Shown in pieces: positions 17,163 through 26,195 of a stretch of 64,000 nucleotides of DNA (within the stretch, counting starts at the first letter, position 1; the number at the start of each line of letters is the position of its first letter). This DNA comes from Rugamonas sp. A1-17 (GTDB taxonomy: Bacteria > Pseudomonadota > Gammaproteobacteria > Burkholderiales > Burkholderiaceae_D), in contig JAJLPB010000001.1 of the NCBI GenBank assembly GCA_025548565.1, forward strand, positions 744,001 through 808,000, written 5' to 3'. A program made the position numbers and the translations under genes. The notes under the pieces are model-generated. The model saw nothing but the letters and a program-made list of their open reading frames with translations. It was not told the DNA's origin and ran no database searches.

Positions 17163-18086
17163 ATGAGTCCAACCAGCACGTCCACCGCTTCCACGACCGG
17201 CATCCTGCTGGCGCTCGCCGGCCAGGCCGGAGGCGCGCTGCGCTGGGACGCGCAGGCCGCCTGCTGGCGTTGGCCGGACCCGCAGGGCGCCCAGTTGTAC
17301 GCCTGGCCGCAGCACGACGGCAAGGCGGCCGGCGCGCGCCTGCAGGAGAACGCCGGCGTGATCGCCTGCTGCCGCTCCGGACGCATGCTGCTTGGCCAGG
17401 GCAAGCGCCTGGGCATGGTGGAGCTGGCGCCCGCCGGGCAGCCTGGACGCCCGCTGCAGGCGCAGGTGCTGGCGACCATCGACGCCGCCGAGGCGCGCAC
17501 CGTCATCAGCGACGGCTGCACCGACCGCCATGGGAATTTCGTCTTCGGCACCGCCAATACCGGCGCCGACCAGCGGCCCATCGGCAGCTTTTATCAATAT
17601 TCGTCGCGCCACGGGCTGCGCCGCCTGGCCTTGCCGGTGGTGGTCACGGCGCGCGGCATCGCCTTCAGCGTGGATGGCAAGCGCATGTACTTCGCCGACG
17701 CCGCCCGTGGCGGCATCATGCAGTGCAACTACGACGCGGAGCGCGCCAAGGTGGGCGAGATCCGCGAGTTCGCGCAGGCGCCCGAACGGGGCGCCGCCAC
17801 CGTCGACAGCGCCGGCATGCTGTGGAGCGTGCAGGGCGGGGGAGTGGTGCAGTACTGCGCCGACGGCCATTTGCTCCGACGGATCGCGCTGGAGCAGGAG
17901 CAGCCGTCCGGCATGGCCTTCGGCGGCGTCGATACGCGGCAGTTGCTGCTGCTCGGCGTGCGCGGCGGCCTGTATGGCTTGCCGCCCGCCGTGGCCGAGG
18001 AGCTGGCGCCGGGCGTGGCCGATACCCCCTTCGACGACGGCCCGGCCGCCGTCGCCGATTCCCAACGCAGGCGCCAGGGTGATTGA
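17163..18086 (+). CDS. SMP-30/gluconolactonase-family lactonase
   Basis: The 307-residue six-bladed beta-propeller lactonase shows TVISDGCTDRHGNFVFGT (near 113-130), the family segment with metal-binding Asp/Asn, and ARGIAFSVDGKRMYFAD further on. No signal peptide is seen, so it is cytosolic. Its position opposite dgoD and before a GbpR-like regulator suggests it hydrolyses galactono-lactone to galactonate; substrate identity is inferred from context. The N-terminal 12 residues are Ser/Thr-rich and variable. Confidence 0.85.
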   Translation: MSPTSTSTASTTGILLALAGQAGGALRWDAQAACWRWPDPQGAQLYAWPQHDGKAAGARLQENAGVIACCRSGRMLLGQGKRLGMVELAPAGQPGRPLQAQVLATIDAAEARTVISDGCTDRHGNFVFGTANTGADQRPIGSFYQYSSRHGLRRLALPVVVTARGIAFSVDGKRMYFADAARGGIMQCNYDAERAKVGEIREFAQAPERGAATVDSAGMLWSVQGGGVVQYCADGHLLRRIALEQEQPSGMAFGGVDTRQLLLLGVRGGLYGLPPAVAEELAPGVADTPFDDGPAAVADSQRRRQGD

Positions 18087-18134
18087 CGCTGCAACGGTGC
18101 GCCCTTATGATGGGCGATCCAGAAAATCACCCCT

Positions 18135-19097
18135 ATGACCGATTCAAGCTCCGACCGCTTCGTCCGCTCCCACCTGAAAACCCGCCATTTGGTGCTGCTG
18201 GTCGAATTGGGCCGGCACGGATCGATCGCGCACGCGGCGCAGGCGGCCAACCTGACCCAGCCCGGCGCGTCCAAACTATTGGGCGAGCTGGAACACGCGC
18301 TGGGCGTGCAATTGTTCGAGCGCCTGTCGCGCGGCGTCGCCCCCACCTGGTACGGAAAAGTGCTGATACGCCGCGCCGGCGCCGCGCTGGCGGAGATGGA
18401 CGCGGCCCACCAGGAGGTGATGGAGCTGCTGTCCGGCCTTCGTGGGCGCGTGGGCATCGGTACCGTGCTGGCGCCGGCCACCGGCCTGGTGCCGAAAGCG
18501 ATCAACCTGCTCAAGGCGCGCCACTCGCGAGTGCACGTCGCGGTCAGCATGTCGACCAGTAAAGCGCTGGTGGAGCGCCTGCGCGGCGGCGAGCTCGATC
18601 TGGTGGTGGGCCGCATCCTCGACACGGCCGCCGCCGACGAACTTAATTTCGAACCGCTGACCGACGAGCCGCACCTGCTGATCGCGCGCGCCGGCCATCC
18701 GCTGGCCAGCCGCACCGACCTGCGGCTGGAAGACCTGATGCAGCAGTGCTGGATACTGCCGCCGGCCGGCAGCATCCTGCGCGACCGCCTGACCGCGTTG
18801 TTCCTCTCGCACGGCCTGGAGCAGCCGGCGGAAACCGTCGAGACGCTCGACCTGCCGGTCGTCGCCAGTCTCCTGATGAGCAACGACATGATCGTCGCGC
18901 TGCCTTCCGACGCCGTGCAACCGTATCTGGAAGCGGGCCTGATGACGATACTGCCGTTCGACCTGGGCGTGAGCATGGATTCGTTCGGCATAGTGACGCG
19001 CAAGCGACACCAGCTCTCGCCTGGCGCCGATGCCATGCTGCTCGCGCTGCGCGACGCCGCGGCCAGCATCTACCCTCACTATCGCCCGCCCGCGTAA
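18135..19097 (+). CDS. LysR-family regulator, GbpR-like (galactose/arabinose type)
   Basis: The 320-residue regulator has an N-terminal winged helix-turn-helix (LKTRHLVLLVELGRHGSIAHAAQAANLTQPGASKLL, about 14-50) and a LysR substrate-binding domain. The LKxRHL opening and GELDLVVGR motif are typical of the GbpR branch, which senses sugars. It lies 48 bp after the lactonase gene and before the TonB receptor, so it is the likely regulator of this galactoside locus. Confidence 0.88.
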   Translation: MTDSSSDRFVRSHLKTRHLVLLVELGRHGSIAHAAQAANLTQPGASKLLGELEHALGVQLFERLSRGVAPTWYGKVLIRRAGAALAEMDAAHQEVMELLSGLRGRVGIGTVLAPATGLVPKAINLLKARHSRVHVAVSMSTSKALVERLRGGELDLVVGRILDTAAADELNFEPLTDEPHLLIARAGHPLASRTDLRLEDLMQQCWILPPAGSILRDRLTALFLSHGLEQPAETVETLDLPVVASLLMSNDMIVALPSDAVQPYLEAGLMTILPFDLGVSMDSFGIVTRKRHQLSPGADAMLLALRDAAASIYPHYRPPA

Positions 19098-19114
19098 GCG
19101 TCCTCAAGCGCGAT

Positions 19115-19129
19115 ATACGAACTTCGTAT
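19115..19129. promoter_or_regulatory. 15-bp palindrome upstream of the TonB-receptor gene
   Basis: ATACGAA-C-TTCGTAT is a perfect palindrome centred 122 bp upstream of the receptor start. It fits the dyad expected for a LysR-type operator and shares the TTCGTA half-site with the dgoD/lactonase promoter region. Confidence 0.6.
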
Positions 19130-19243
19130 GGCCCGCGCTGAATAAGCTATTGGAAGTGTTTCTGTCGTTTCGTTAGCATCCGGTTATCCGTCCGAGTGGT
19201 TATTCAAATCAGAGACGGAAGCTAAACAACACTGGAGATGCAC

Positions 19244-21850
19244 ATGAAGCACAAGAAATTGAGCTGGCTGATCGCCACGCTCTTCACGTCCCCTATGCTG
19301 GTCCAACAAGCATTTGCCCAGGAAGCGGCAGCCGACATCCAGCAAGTGAACGTGACCGGCATCCGCGCCTCGGTGCGCAACGCGCTCGCCGCCAAGGACG
19401 CCTCGAACAGCATCGTTGAAGTCATCGCGTCGGAAGACATCGGCAAGCTGCCTGATACCACCATCGCCGAATCGCTGGCGCGCCTGCCGGGCATGGCGTC
19501 CGGCCTTGATCGCGGCAACGCCAGCCAGATCATCGCGCGCGGCATGGGGCCTCGCTTCATCGGCGCCACGCTGAACGGCCGCGAGCTGGCCTCGTCGGAG
19601 CCTAACCGCGCCGTGCGTTTCGAGCAGTTCCCATCGGAGTCGCTGAGCGGCGCCACCATCTACAAGACGCAGAACGCCGAGCTGGCGGAAGGCGGCATCG
19701 CCACCACCATCGACCTGCAGACCGTCTCGCCGCTGAAGTACTCGGGCCGCCAGGTGTCGCTGAAGGCGGATGCGCTGTACTACGCGCTGGCCAAGGACAT
19801 CGGCGGCGCCGACAAGACCGCGCCGCGCATCGGTGGTGTCTACATCGACCAGTTCAACAACAAGACGCTGGGCGTGGCGCTGGCCTTCAGCTACCAGGAC
19901 CAGCCTTCGATGCAGAAGAATATCCGTCACTGGGGCTTCAACGAGGACCACTCGGTTGACCTGAACGGCGACGGCAAGGCGGACAAGACGCCATGGGGCT
20001 TCCAGGACGACGTCCGCCACGGCAAGGACAAGCGCACCAGCGTGCTGGCCAAGGCCGAGTGGAAGCCGAACAAGGATGTGCTGATCACCGCCGACAGCTA
20101 CTACGCCAAGACCGCGATCGACGAGGCGCAAATGCAGCACTGGACCGGGGACATGGGTAACTGGGACGGCGGCCACTCCGACAACTTCAGCAACCTCGAT
20201 ATCCGCAACGGCTATGTGGCCGGCGGCACCGTCAAATGGGTCAACGTCATCAACAACGACGCCCGCTGGATCCAGGATAACAGCGTCGCCGCCAGCGGCT
20301 TGAACGCCAAGTTCAGCGCCGGTGACTGGAAGGTGGAGTCGGACCTGTCGACCTCGCACGCGATGCGCTCCAGCCAGTGGCGCGACCTACGCCAGACGTC
20401 GAAAAACAGCACCACCATCAACTGGTCCTTCACGGGCGACGAGCGCCAGAGCTATGACTTCGGTGGCCTGGACACCGGCAACCCGGCCAACTTCAGCGCG
20501 CCCACGCTGTACGTCGACACCGACGGCCATGTCAAGGATCTGCTGAACGCCGTGTCCTTGAGCGCCTCGCGCCCGATCGAGAACAGCATCATCAGCCGCC
20601 TGAAGGTCGGCGTGCGCGCCACCGACCGCGAGAAGAGCTATCGCCAGACCACCTGGCAGCTGAATCCGACGGCGGCGATTCCCGACTCGGCCTACCAGAC
20701 CGTCAACGTCAGCGGCTTCCCTTCGTATATCGCGTTGAAGGACTTCGGTGCGTCGACCGCCGCCGCCTTTGGCCCCAACGCCTTTAATCCCGAGGGCCAG
20801 GTACGCGAGGACTGGCAAATCCGGAACGATGCATTGTCCGGCTGGAAGGTCAAGGAGCGCAGCACCTCGGCCTTCGTGCAGGGTGACCTGGACGGCGAAG
20901 CCTTCGGCAAGACCTATCGCGGCAACGTCGGCGTGCGCCTGGTGCACACCACGCAGACCGGCTATGGCGCGCAGTCGGAGAACGGCGCGGCGGCGACGGC
21001 GGTCGAAGGCGGCACCTCCTACAACGAGCTCCTGCCTAGCCTGAACCTGATCTTCAACATGGACGAGGCCCAGGAACGCCAGGTGCGCTTCAGCGTGGCG
21101 CGCGCCATGTCGCGCGCGCCGCTGGACGAGATGCGCGCCTCGCGCAACCTGAACGTGGTAACGGGTTCCACGCAGCCGGTCACCGGCAGCGCCGGCAATC
21201 CCGAGCTCAAGCCGATGATGGCCAACCAGGTTGACCTGGCGTATCAGTGGTACTTCGCCAAGGACTCGCTGCTGTCGGCCGGCGCGTTCTACAAGAAGGT
21301 CTCGCGCTACATCGCCATCACCAGCGACTCGACCACCGTCAACGGCCGTCCGGCCACCATTACCCGTTCGGTCAACGGCGACGGCGGCGACATCCGTGGC
21401 GTGGAGCTGGTGTACCAGCAGGCCTTTACTTCGCTGCCGGCGCCGTTCGATGGCCTGGGCATCGCCAGCAACTACGCCTACACCACCAGCAACATCCACG
21501 AGAAAACGCCAAGCGTGAATCCTTATCCGATCGAAGGTCTGATGAAGAGCAACGGCGGCGTGACGCTGTGGTACGAGAAGGCCGGCTACGAGGCGCGCAT
21601 CTCGGCCAACTACCACAGTGCTTTCGTGCGTAATCCAACCTGGGGCGCCGGCCAGTTGATCATGAACGAAGCTGAGACCTACCTGACGCTGAACCTGGCC
21701 AAGCAGCTGACGCCGAACGTGCAACTGCGCTTCGGCATCGACAACCTGACCAACCAGAAGGCCGTCTACACCAGCGCGAACATCCCGGTACAGCAGGAGG
21801 TCACCGAATTCGGCCGCCGCTTCAACCTGGGCCTGTCGTTCAAGCTGTAA
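19244..21850 (+). CDS. TonB-dependent outer-membrane receptor (glycan type)
   Basis: This outer-membrane barrel imports a substrate, probably galactosides, using TonB energy. The start is placed at ATG 19244, with GGAG 6 bases upstream; an ATG at 19238 would abut the ribosome site. The 868-residue protein begins with a signal peptide (MKHKKLSWLIATLF ... FAQ). The plug domain carries VTGIRASVRNALAAKDAS, IGKLPDTTIAESLARLPG and ARGMGPRF, characteristic of the Xanthomonas/Caulobacter TonB-receptor group (TIGR01782). The C-terminal strand ends FNLGLSFKL. It is followed by a GH2 glycosidase gene, and a terminator hairpin lies directly after its stop. Confidence 0.92.
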   Translation: MKHKKLSWLIATLFTSPMLVQQAFAQEAAADIQQVNVTGIRASVRNALAAKDASNSIVEVIASEDIGKLPDTTIAESLARLPGMASGLDRGNASQIIARGMGPRFIGATLNGRELASSEPNRAVRFEQFPSESLSGATIYKTQNAELAEGGIATTIDLQTVSPLKYSGRQVSLKADALYYALAKDIGGADKTAPRIGGVYIDQFNNKTLGVALAFSYQDQPSMQKNIRHWGFNEDHSVDLNGDGKADKTPWGFQDDVRHGKDKRTSVLAKAEWKPNKDVLITADSYYAKTAIDEAQMQHWTGDMGNWDGGHSDNFSNLDIRNGYVAGGTVKWVNVINNDARWIQDNSVAASGLNAKFSAGDWKVESDLSTSHAMRSSQWRDLRQTSKNSTTINWSFTGDERQSYDFGGLDTGNPANFSAPTLYVDTDGHVKDLLNAVSLSASRPIENSIISRLKVGVRATDREKSYRQTTWQLNPTAAIPDSAYQTVNVSGFPSYIALKDFGASTAAAFGPNAFNPEGQVREDWQIRNDALSGWKVKERSTSAFVQGDLDGEAFGKTYRGNVGVRLVHTTQTGYGAQSENGAAATAVEGGTSYNELLPSLNLIFNMDEAQERQVRFSVARAMSRAPLDEMRASRNLNVVTGSTQPVTGSAGNPELKPMMANQVDLAYQWYFAKDSLLSAGAFYKKVSRYIAITSDSTTVNGRPATITRSVNGDGGDIRGVELVYQQAFTSLPAPFDGLGIASNYAYTTSNIHEKTPSVNPYPIEGLMKSNGGVTLWYEKAGYEARISANYHSAFVRNPTWGAGQLIMNEAETYLTLNLAKQLTPNVQLRFGIDNLTNQKAVYTSANIPVQQEVTEFGRRFNLGLSFKL

Positions 21851-21871
21851 TCTGTTTTTTGTCGTGGTTTG

Positions 21872-21907
21872 ACGGAGCGGTGCGTGATGGCGCTGCTCCG
21901 TTTTTTT
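21872..21907 (+). terminator. Terminator after the TonB-receptor gene
   Basis: A 12-bp stem (21872-21883 with 21890-21901, two G-T pairs) with a GTGATG loop is followed by a T run. It argues against any GH2 start upstream of about 21910. Confidence 0.88.
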
Positions 21908-21925
21908 CATCAAAGGGGGCGCGGA

Positions 21926-24778
21926 TTGAAATCGACCATATTCAACTGGCGGCGGCTGTGTTCCGCCGTTCTTCTGCTGACGGCCTGCGTGGCCGCTCAT
22001 ACCGTTCATGCCGCAACGGCGGGCCGCGAGCGCCTGTCGCTCGATCGCGGCTGGCTGTTCCACCTGGGCGACATCGTCCAGCCGCCGATCAAGGGACACG
22101 GCGAATCCTACGGTAACGCCAAGGCGGGCAACGCCGCCGGCGCGGCCGGCACCGAATACGACGATTCCGATTGGCGCCACCTGGACCTGCCGCATGACTG
22201 GGCGGTGGAAGGTCCGTTCGACCCCAACGCCAACGTCTCGCAGGGCTACCGTCCGCGCGGCATCGGCTGGTACCGGCGCTACCTGCGCGTGGATGCGGCC
22301 GACCGTGGCCGCCATTTCGAACTGCAGTTCGACGCCATCGCCACCCATGCGACCGTGTGGGTGAACGGGAATGTGGTGAACCGCAACTGGTCCGGCTACA
22401 ACTCCAGCTACATCGACATCACGCCCTATCTGCGCTACGGCGACGCGATGAACACCATCGCCATCCGCGCCGACGCCGAGGCCATGGAAGGCTGGTGGTA
22501 CGAGGGCGCGGGCATGTACCGCCATGCGTGGCTGGTCAAGCGCGATCCGGTGCACGTCGTCACCGACGGCGTGCATGCGACGCCGCGCCTGGACAAGAAC
22601 AATCAATGGACCATTCCGGTCGAGGTCACGCTGAACAACAGCGGCAAGCAGGCCAGCGGCGTGACGGTGGAAGTGGCCGTGTTCGACCCGTCCGGCAAGC
22701 AGGTGGCGCGCCAGAGCACCGCCACCCGCGTCGGCGCGCTGGACACGAACACGGTGAAGGTACCGGTGGCCGTCGCCAATCCGGCCCTGTGGTCGCTGGA
22801 GAAAACCAATCTGTACCGCGTGACCACGCGCGTTCTGCAGGACGGCAAGGCGCTCGATGAAGTGTCGCTGCAGACCGGCTTCCGCACCATCCGCTTCGAT
22901 GCGGCGCAGGGCTTCTTCCTCAACGGCGTGCACGTGAAGCTGCAGGGCGTTTGCATCCACCAGGATCACGCTGGCGTCGGCGTGGCCGTGCCGGATTCGG
23001 TATGGGAGTATCGCCTGCGCAGGCTGAAGGAACTGGGCGTGAACGCGATCCGCTTCTCGCACAACGCGCCGGCGGCCGAGGTGCTGGACCTGGTGGACCG
23101 CATGGGCTTCGTGGTCATGGACGAGAACCGCAACTTCAATCCATCGCCGGACTACATGAAGCAGCTGGAGTGGATGATCAAGCGCGACCGCCATCATCCG
23201 GGCGTGGTCCTGTGGTCGGTGTTTAACGAAGAGCCGGAGCAGGCCACGGAAGTGGGCTATGAAATGGTGCGCCGCATGTCGGCCGTGGTCAAGTCGCTGG
23301 ACGATACGCGTCCCGTCACGGCGGCGATGAACGGCGGCTTCCTGACGGAGCTGAACGTGTCGCACGCGGTGGACGTGGTGGGCGCGAACTACCAGGTGCC
23401 GGACTACGACCGTTATCACAAGGCCTATCCGAACAAGCCCTTCACCAGCTCCGAGGACACCTCGGCCTACATGACGCGCGGCGAGTTCAAGACCGTCCGC
23501 GAGAAGAACCTGATCGCCAGCTACGACGACGATGCGGCGGAGTGGGGCAACACCCACCGCGACGCGTGGCAGGCGATCGCCACGCGCCCTTACGTGGCGG
23601 GCGGTTTCGTCTGGACCGGTTTCGATTACCGCGGCGAGCCCACGCCCAACGAGTGGCCTTCGGTCAGCTCGGTGTTCGGCATCATGGACCTGAATGGCTT
23701 CCCGAAGAACGCCTACTACATCCACCAGGTGCAGTGGATCAAGGACCGTCCGCTGATCCACATCGCCCCGCACTGGAACTGGAGCGGCAGCGAGGGCAAG
23801 GACATCCGCGTGATGGTGATGGCCAACGTGGAGCACGTGCAGCTGCTGCTGAACGGCCGCGTGCTGGGTGAGCAGAAGGTGGACCCGTACCGCATGAACA
23901 GCTTCAACGTCGCCTACGCGCCCGGCAAGCTGGAAGCGATCGGCTACAACGGCGGCAAGGAAGTCGCGCGCACCTCGGTGGAAACCACCGGCGCCGCGGT
24001 CGCGCTGGAGCTGGTGCCGGACCGCGCGCAACTGGCCGGCGATGGCCGCGACGCCATGCCGATCACCGTCCGTGCGCTGGATGCGCAAGGCCGCGCCGTG
24101 CCGCTGGCCGACGCGCAGGTGACGTTCGCGGTGACGGGCGGCGGCCGCTCCATCGGCCACGGCAACGGCGATCCGAATTCGCACGAGGACGAGAAGGGCG
24201 CGACGCGCCGCCTGTTCAACGGCCTGGCGCAGCTGATCGTGCAGACCAACTACGACAGCACGGAGGCGATCAGCGTCACCGCCACCGCGCCGGGTCTGGC
24301 GCCGGCGCGCATCAGCATCCCGGTCAAGGCCACGCCCGCGCAACCCTACGTGGCGCAGGCCGAGGCGCCGCTGACCTTTGTGCGCGGCTGGCGCATCGCG
24401 CCGGACAGCGCCCAGCGTCCCGACCCGAACCAGCAACTGGCCAGCTTCGACATGAACACCTGGGGTTGGGGATCGCCGCCGATGATCGCATCGGCCGCCG
24501 CGAAGTATCACCTGTACCGCTCCAGCTTCACGCCGCGCAAGAACCTGGGCGACGGCAGCGGCGTGGTGCGCTTCGCGGGTGTGCGCGGCAAGGCGGAGTT
24601 CTGGCTGAACGGCCAGCTGGCCGGCAAGAAGGACAGCTACGCGCTGGAGGCGTTCGAACTGCCGCTGCCGGCCGGCGCCGGCAAGCGCGAGATCAATGTC
24701 ATCGTCGAGGCGGAGCCGGGCCAGGCCAGCGGCATCGAGGGCTATGTGAGCATTGCGCCACGCGTGCTGGCAAAGTAG
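21926..24778 (+). CDS. Exported glycoside hydrolase family 2 beta-galactosidase-type enzyme
   Basis: This 950-residue GH2 enzyme probably cleaves beta-galactosides. I choose a TTG start at 21926. AAAGGGGG lies 7 bases upstream and the product then begins with a compact signal peptide (KSTIFNWRRLCSAVLLLTAC). Possible starts at 21869 and 21887 fall in or before the receptor terminator. LTAC is a fair lipobox, so it may be a lipoprotein. The sugar-binding domain (SLDRGWLFHLGD, DLPHDWAVEGPF) is followed by an immunoglobulin-like domain and a TIM barrel with GVNAIRFSHNAP and acid/base Glu in WSVFNEEPE. Additional C-terminal beta domains follow. It completes the galactoside locus. Exact linkage specificity is unknown. 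Confidence 0.88.
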   Translation: MKSTIFNWRRLCSAVLLLTACVAAHTVHAATAGRERLSLDRGWLFHLGDIVQPPIKGHGESYGNAKAGNAAGAAGTEYDDSDWRHLDLPHDWAVEGPFDPNANVSQGYRPRGIGWYRRYLRVDAADRGRHFELQFDAIATHATVWVNGNVVNRNWSGYNSSYIDITPYLRYGDAMNTIAIRADAEAMEGWWYEGAGMYRHAWLVKRDPVHVVTDGVHATPRLDKNNQWTIPVEVTLNNSGKQASGVTVEVAVFDPSGKQVARQSTATRVGALDTNTVKVPVAVANPALWSLEKTNLYRVTTRVLQDGKALDEVSLQTGFRTIRFDAAQGFFLNGVHVKLQGVCIHQDHAGVGVAVPDSVWEYRLRRLKELGVNAIRFSHNAPAAEVLDLVDRMGFVVMDENRNFNPSPDYMKQLEWMIKRDRHHPGVVLWSVFNEEPEQATEVGYEMVRRMSAVVKSLDDTRPVTAAMNGGFLTELNVSHAVDVVGANYQVPDYDRYHKAYPNKPFTSSEDTSAYMTRGEFKTVREKNLIASYDDDAAEWGNTHRDAWQAIATRPYVAGGFVWTGFDYRGEPTPNEWPSVSSVFGIMDLNGFPKNAYYIHQVQWIKDRPLIHIAPHWNWSGSEGKDIRVMVMANVEHVQLLLNGRVLGEQKVDPYRMNSFNVAYAPGKLEAIGYNGGKEVARTSVETTGAAVALELVPDRAQLAGDGRDAMPITVRALDAQGRAVPLADAQVTFAVTGGGRSIGHGNGDPNSHEDEKGATRRLFNGLAQLIVQTNYDSTEAISVTATAPGLAPARISIPVKATPAQPYVAQAEAPLTFVRGWRIAPDSAQRPDPNQQLASFDMNTWGWGSPPMIASAAAKYHLYRSSFTPRKNLGDGSGVVRFAGVRGKAEFWLNGQLAGKKDSYALEAFELPLPAGAGKREINVIVEAEPGQASGIEGYVSIAPRVLAK

Positions 24779-24812
24779 CAATTTTCAGCGAGGCGTTGAC
24801 AGTGAGGAAATA

Positions 24813-24856
24813 AATCGCGCGCTTGCCCGCCAAATATGCGGGCTGCGCGCGCGATT
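24813..24856. other. Strong GC-rich hairpin between the GH2 gene and zapB
   Basis: AATCGCGCGC and GCGCGCGATT pair around an inner GCCCGC/GCGGGC stem with an A/T-rich loop. No T run follows on either side, so it is at most a Rho-assisted or bidirectional transcription barrier. Confidence 0.6.
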
Positions 24857-24859
24857 CGG

Positions 24860-24888
24860 TTGACGGCGTTCCGCGCGCTGCCTATAGT
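24860..24888 (+). promoter_or_regulatory. zapB-zapA promoter, possibly giving leaderless mRNA
   Basis: TTGACG (24860-24865), 17 bases and TATAGT (24883-24888) form a good sigma-70 promoter. The zapB ATG at 24895 is only 6 bases past the -10 box, so transcription would start at or next to the initiation codon. Confidence 0.75.
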
Positions 24889-24894
24889 GGCGGG

Positions 24895-25137
24895 ATGATT
24901 CCAGATTTCCAAGAACTATCCGACAAAATCGACCAGTTGGCCGAGATGACCCACGCCCTGCGCCGGGAAAACGCACAATTACGTCAGGCTAATGCCGCCC
25001 TCGTGGTGGAGAACATGGGCTACCAGCGCAAGTTGAGCGAGGCGGCCGGCCGCGTCGAGGCACTGTTGGAAAAAATCCCCGCGCTCGACGGCACCGCCGA
25101 AGAGGAACCACAGCCTGAAAACGAGGACGCACGATGA
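24895..25137 (+). CDS. zapB: ZapB-like coiled-coil cell-division protein
   Basis: The 80-residue cytosolic coiled-coil protein (LSDKIDQLAEMTHALRRENAQL onward, heptads to about residue 62, then an acidic tail) belongs to the small ZapB/TIGR02449-like group encoded directly upstream of zapA. It likely bridges ZapA-bound FtsZ filaments at the division ring. It overlaps zapA by 4 bp. The promoter is so close that the message may be leaderless. The next in-frame ATG would remove the first 17 residues, including part of the coiled coil. Confidence 0.78.
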   Translation: MIPDFQELSDKIDQLAEMTHALRRENAQLRQANAALVVENMGYQRKLSEAAGRVEALLEKIPALDGTAEEEPQPENEDAR

Positions 25138-25445
25138 TACAGCTGGATGTGACCATCATGGGTTCGCCGTACCGGCTGGTTGTCAAGGAAGGCGAGGAGC
25201 GCGCGCTGCGCGAGGCCGCCGCCTTCCTGGACAAAAAGATGACGGCCATCCGCGACGCCGGCAAGATCAAGGGCAACGACCGCATCGCCGTGATGGCGGC
25301 GCTGGGCATGGCGGCGGAATTCCTGTCGGTGAAATCGCCGGTGGGGCCGTTGTCGGACATGTCGATGCTGGAAGTGCAGACGCGGATCAGCGCCATGCAC
25401 AAAGTGCTCGATACCGCGCTGACGCCGCAAGAAACCCTGTTTTAA
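25134..25445 (+). CDS. zapA: Cell-division protein ZapA
   Basis: The 103-residue FtsZ-ring crosslinker shows the ZapA N-terminal domain (VTIMGSPYRLVVKEGEE) followed by the long dimerisation helix. Family features include AAAFLDKKM and IKGNDRIAVMAALGMAAEFL. It is co-transcribed with zapB and followed by a 6S RNA gene, the conserved zapA-ssrS order. Confidence 0.94.
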   Translation: MIQLDVTIMGSPYRLVVKEGEERALREAAAFLDKKMTAIRDAGKIKGNDRIAVMAALGMAAEFLSVKSPVGPLSDMSMLEVQTRISAMHKVLDTALTPQETLF

Positions 25446-25487
25446 TTCGCTAAACTCCTTCCTTTGCGGCGGACAAGAGAGTAAACT

Positions 25488-25672
25488 TCGTCTCACCCTG
25501 CGGTGTTCGCGATTGCCATATATTCCTTGAACCATTTATGTGCACCGGTTGCGGAATTTTGTTCGATGGGCGTGAGCGTCGCTAGTCCGATGAACCCGAA
25601 ATTGAACTAACTGTGACCACCTTGAACCGTTTGGTTCGGGATGCCGGCAAAGACGGCACAGGCGGGGCCTCA
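25488..25672 (+). ncRNA. ssrS: 6S RNA
   Basis: This is the regulatory RNA that mimics an open promoter and sequesters sigma-70 RNA polymerase. It lies downstream of zapA as in most proteobacteria. The diagnostic 3' block ACCTTGAACC-TTTGGTTC and a matching 5' strand are present. CCCTGC (25496-25501) can pair with GCGGGG (25662-25667), and TTGCC with GGCAA, forming the closing stem around a large central bulge. The size of about 180 nt fits. Ends are approximate; processing sites are not visible. Confidence 0.82.
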
Positions 25673-25681
25673 TTACTAAAG

Positions 25682-25720
25682 AAGCGGTTGCAAGCATGTG
25701 AGTGCGCAGCCGCTTTTTTT
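25682..25720 (+). terminator. Terminator after 6S RNA
   Basis: AAGCGGTTGC (25682-25691) pairs with GCAGCCGCTT (25706-25715), followed by a T run. It separates the 6S gene from the EVE-domain gene. Confidence 0.85.
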
Positions 25721-25736
25721 CGTCTGGAGAAAATCC

Positions 25737-26187
<451 letters not shown>

Positions 26188-26195
<8 letters not shown>

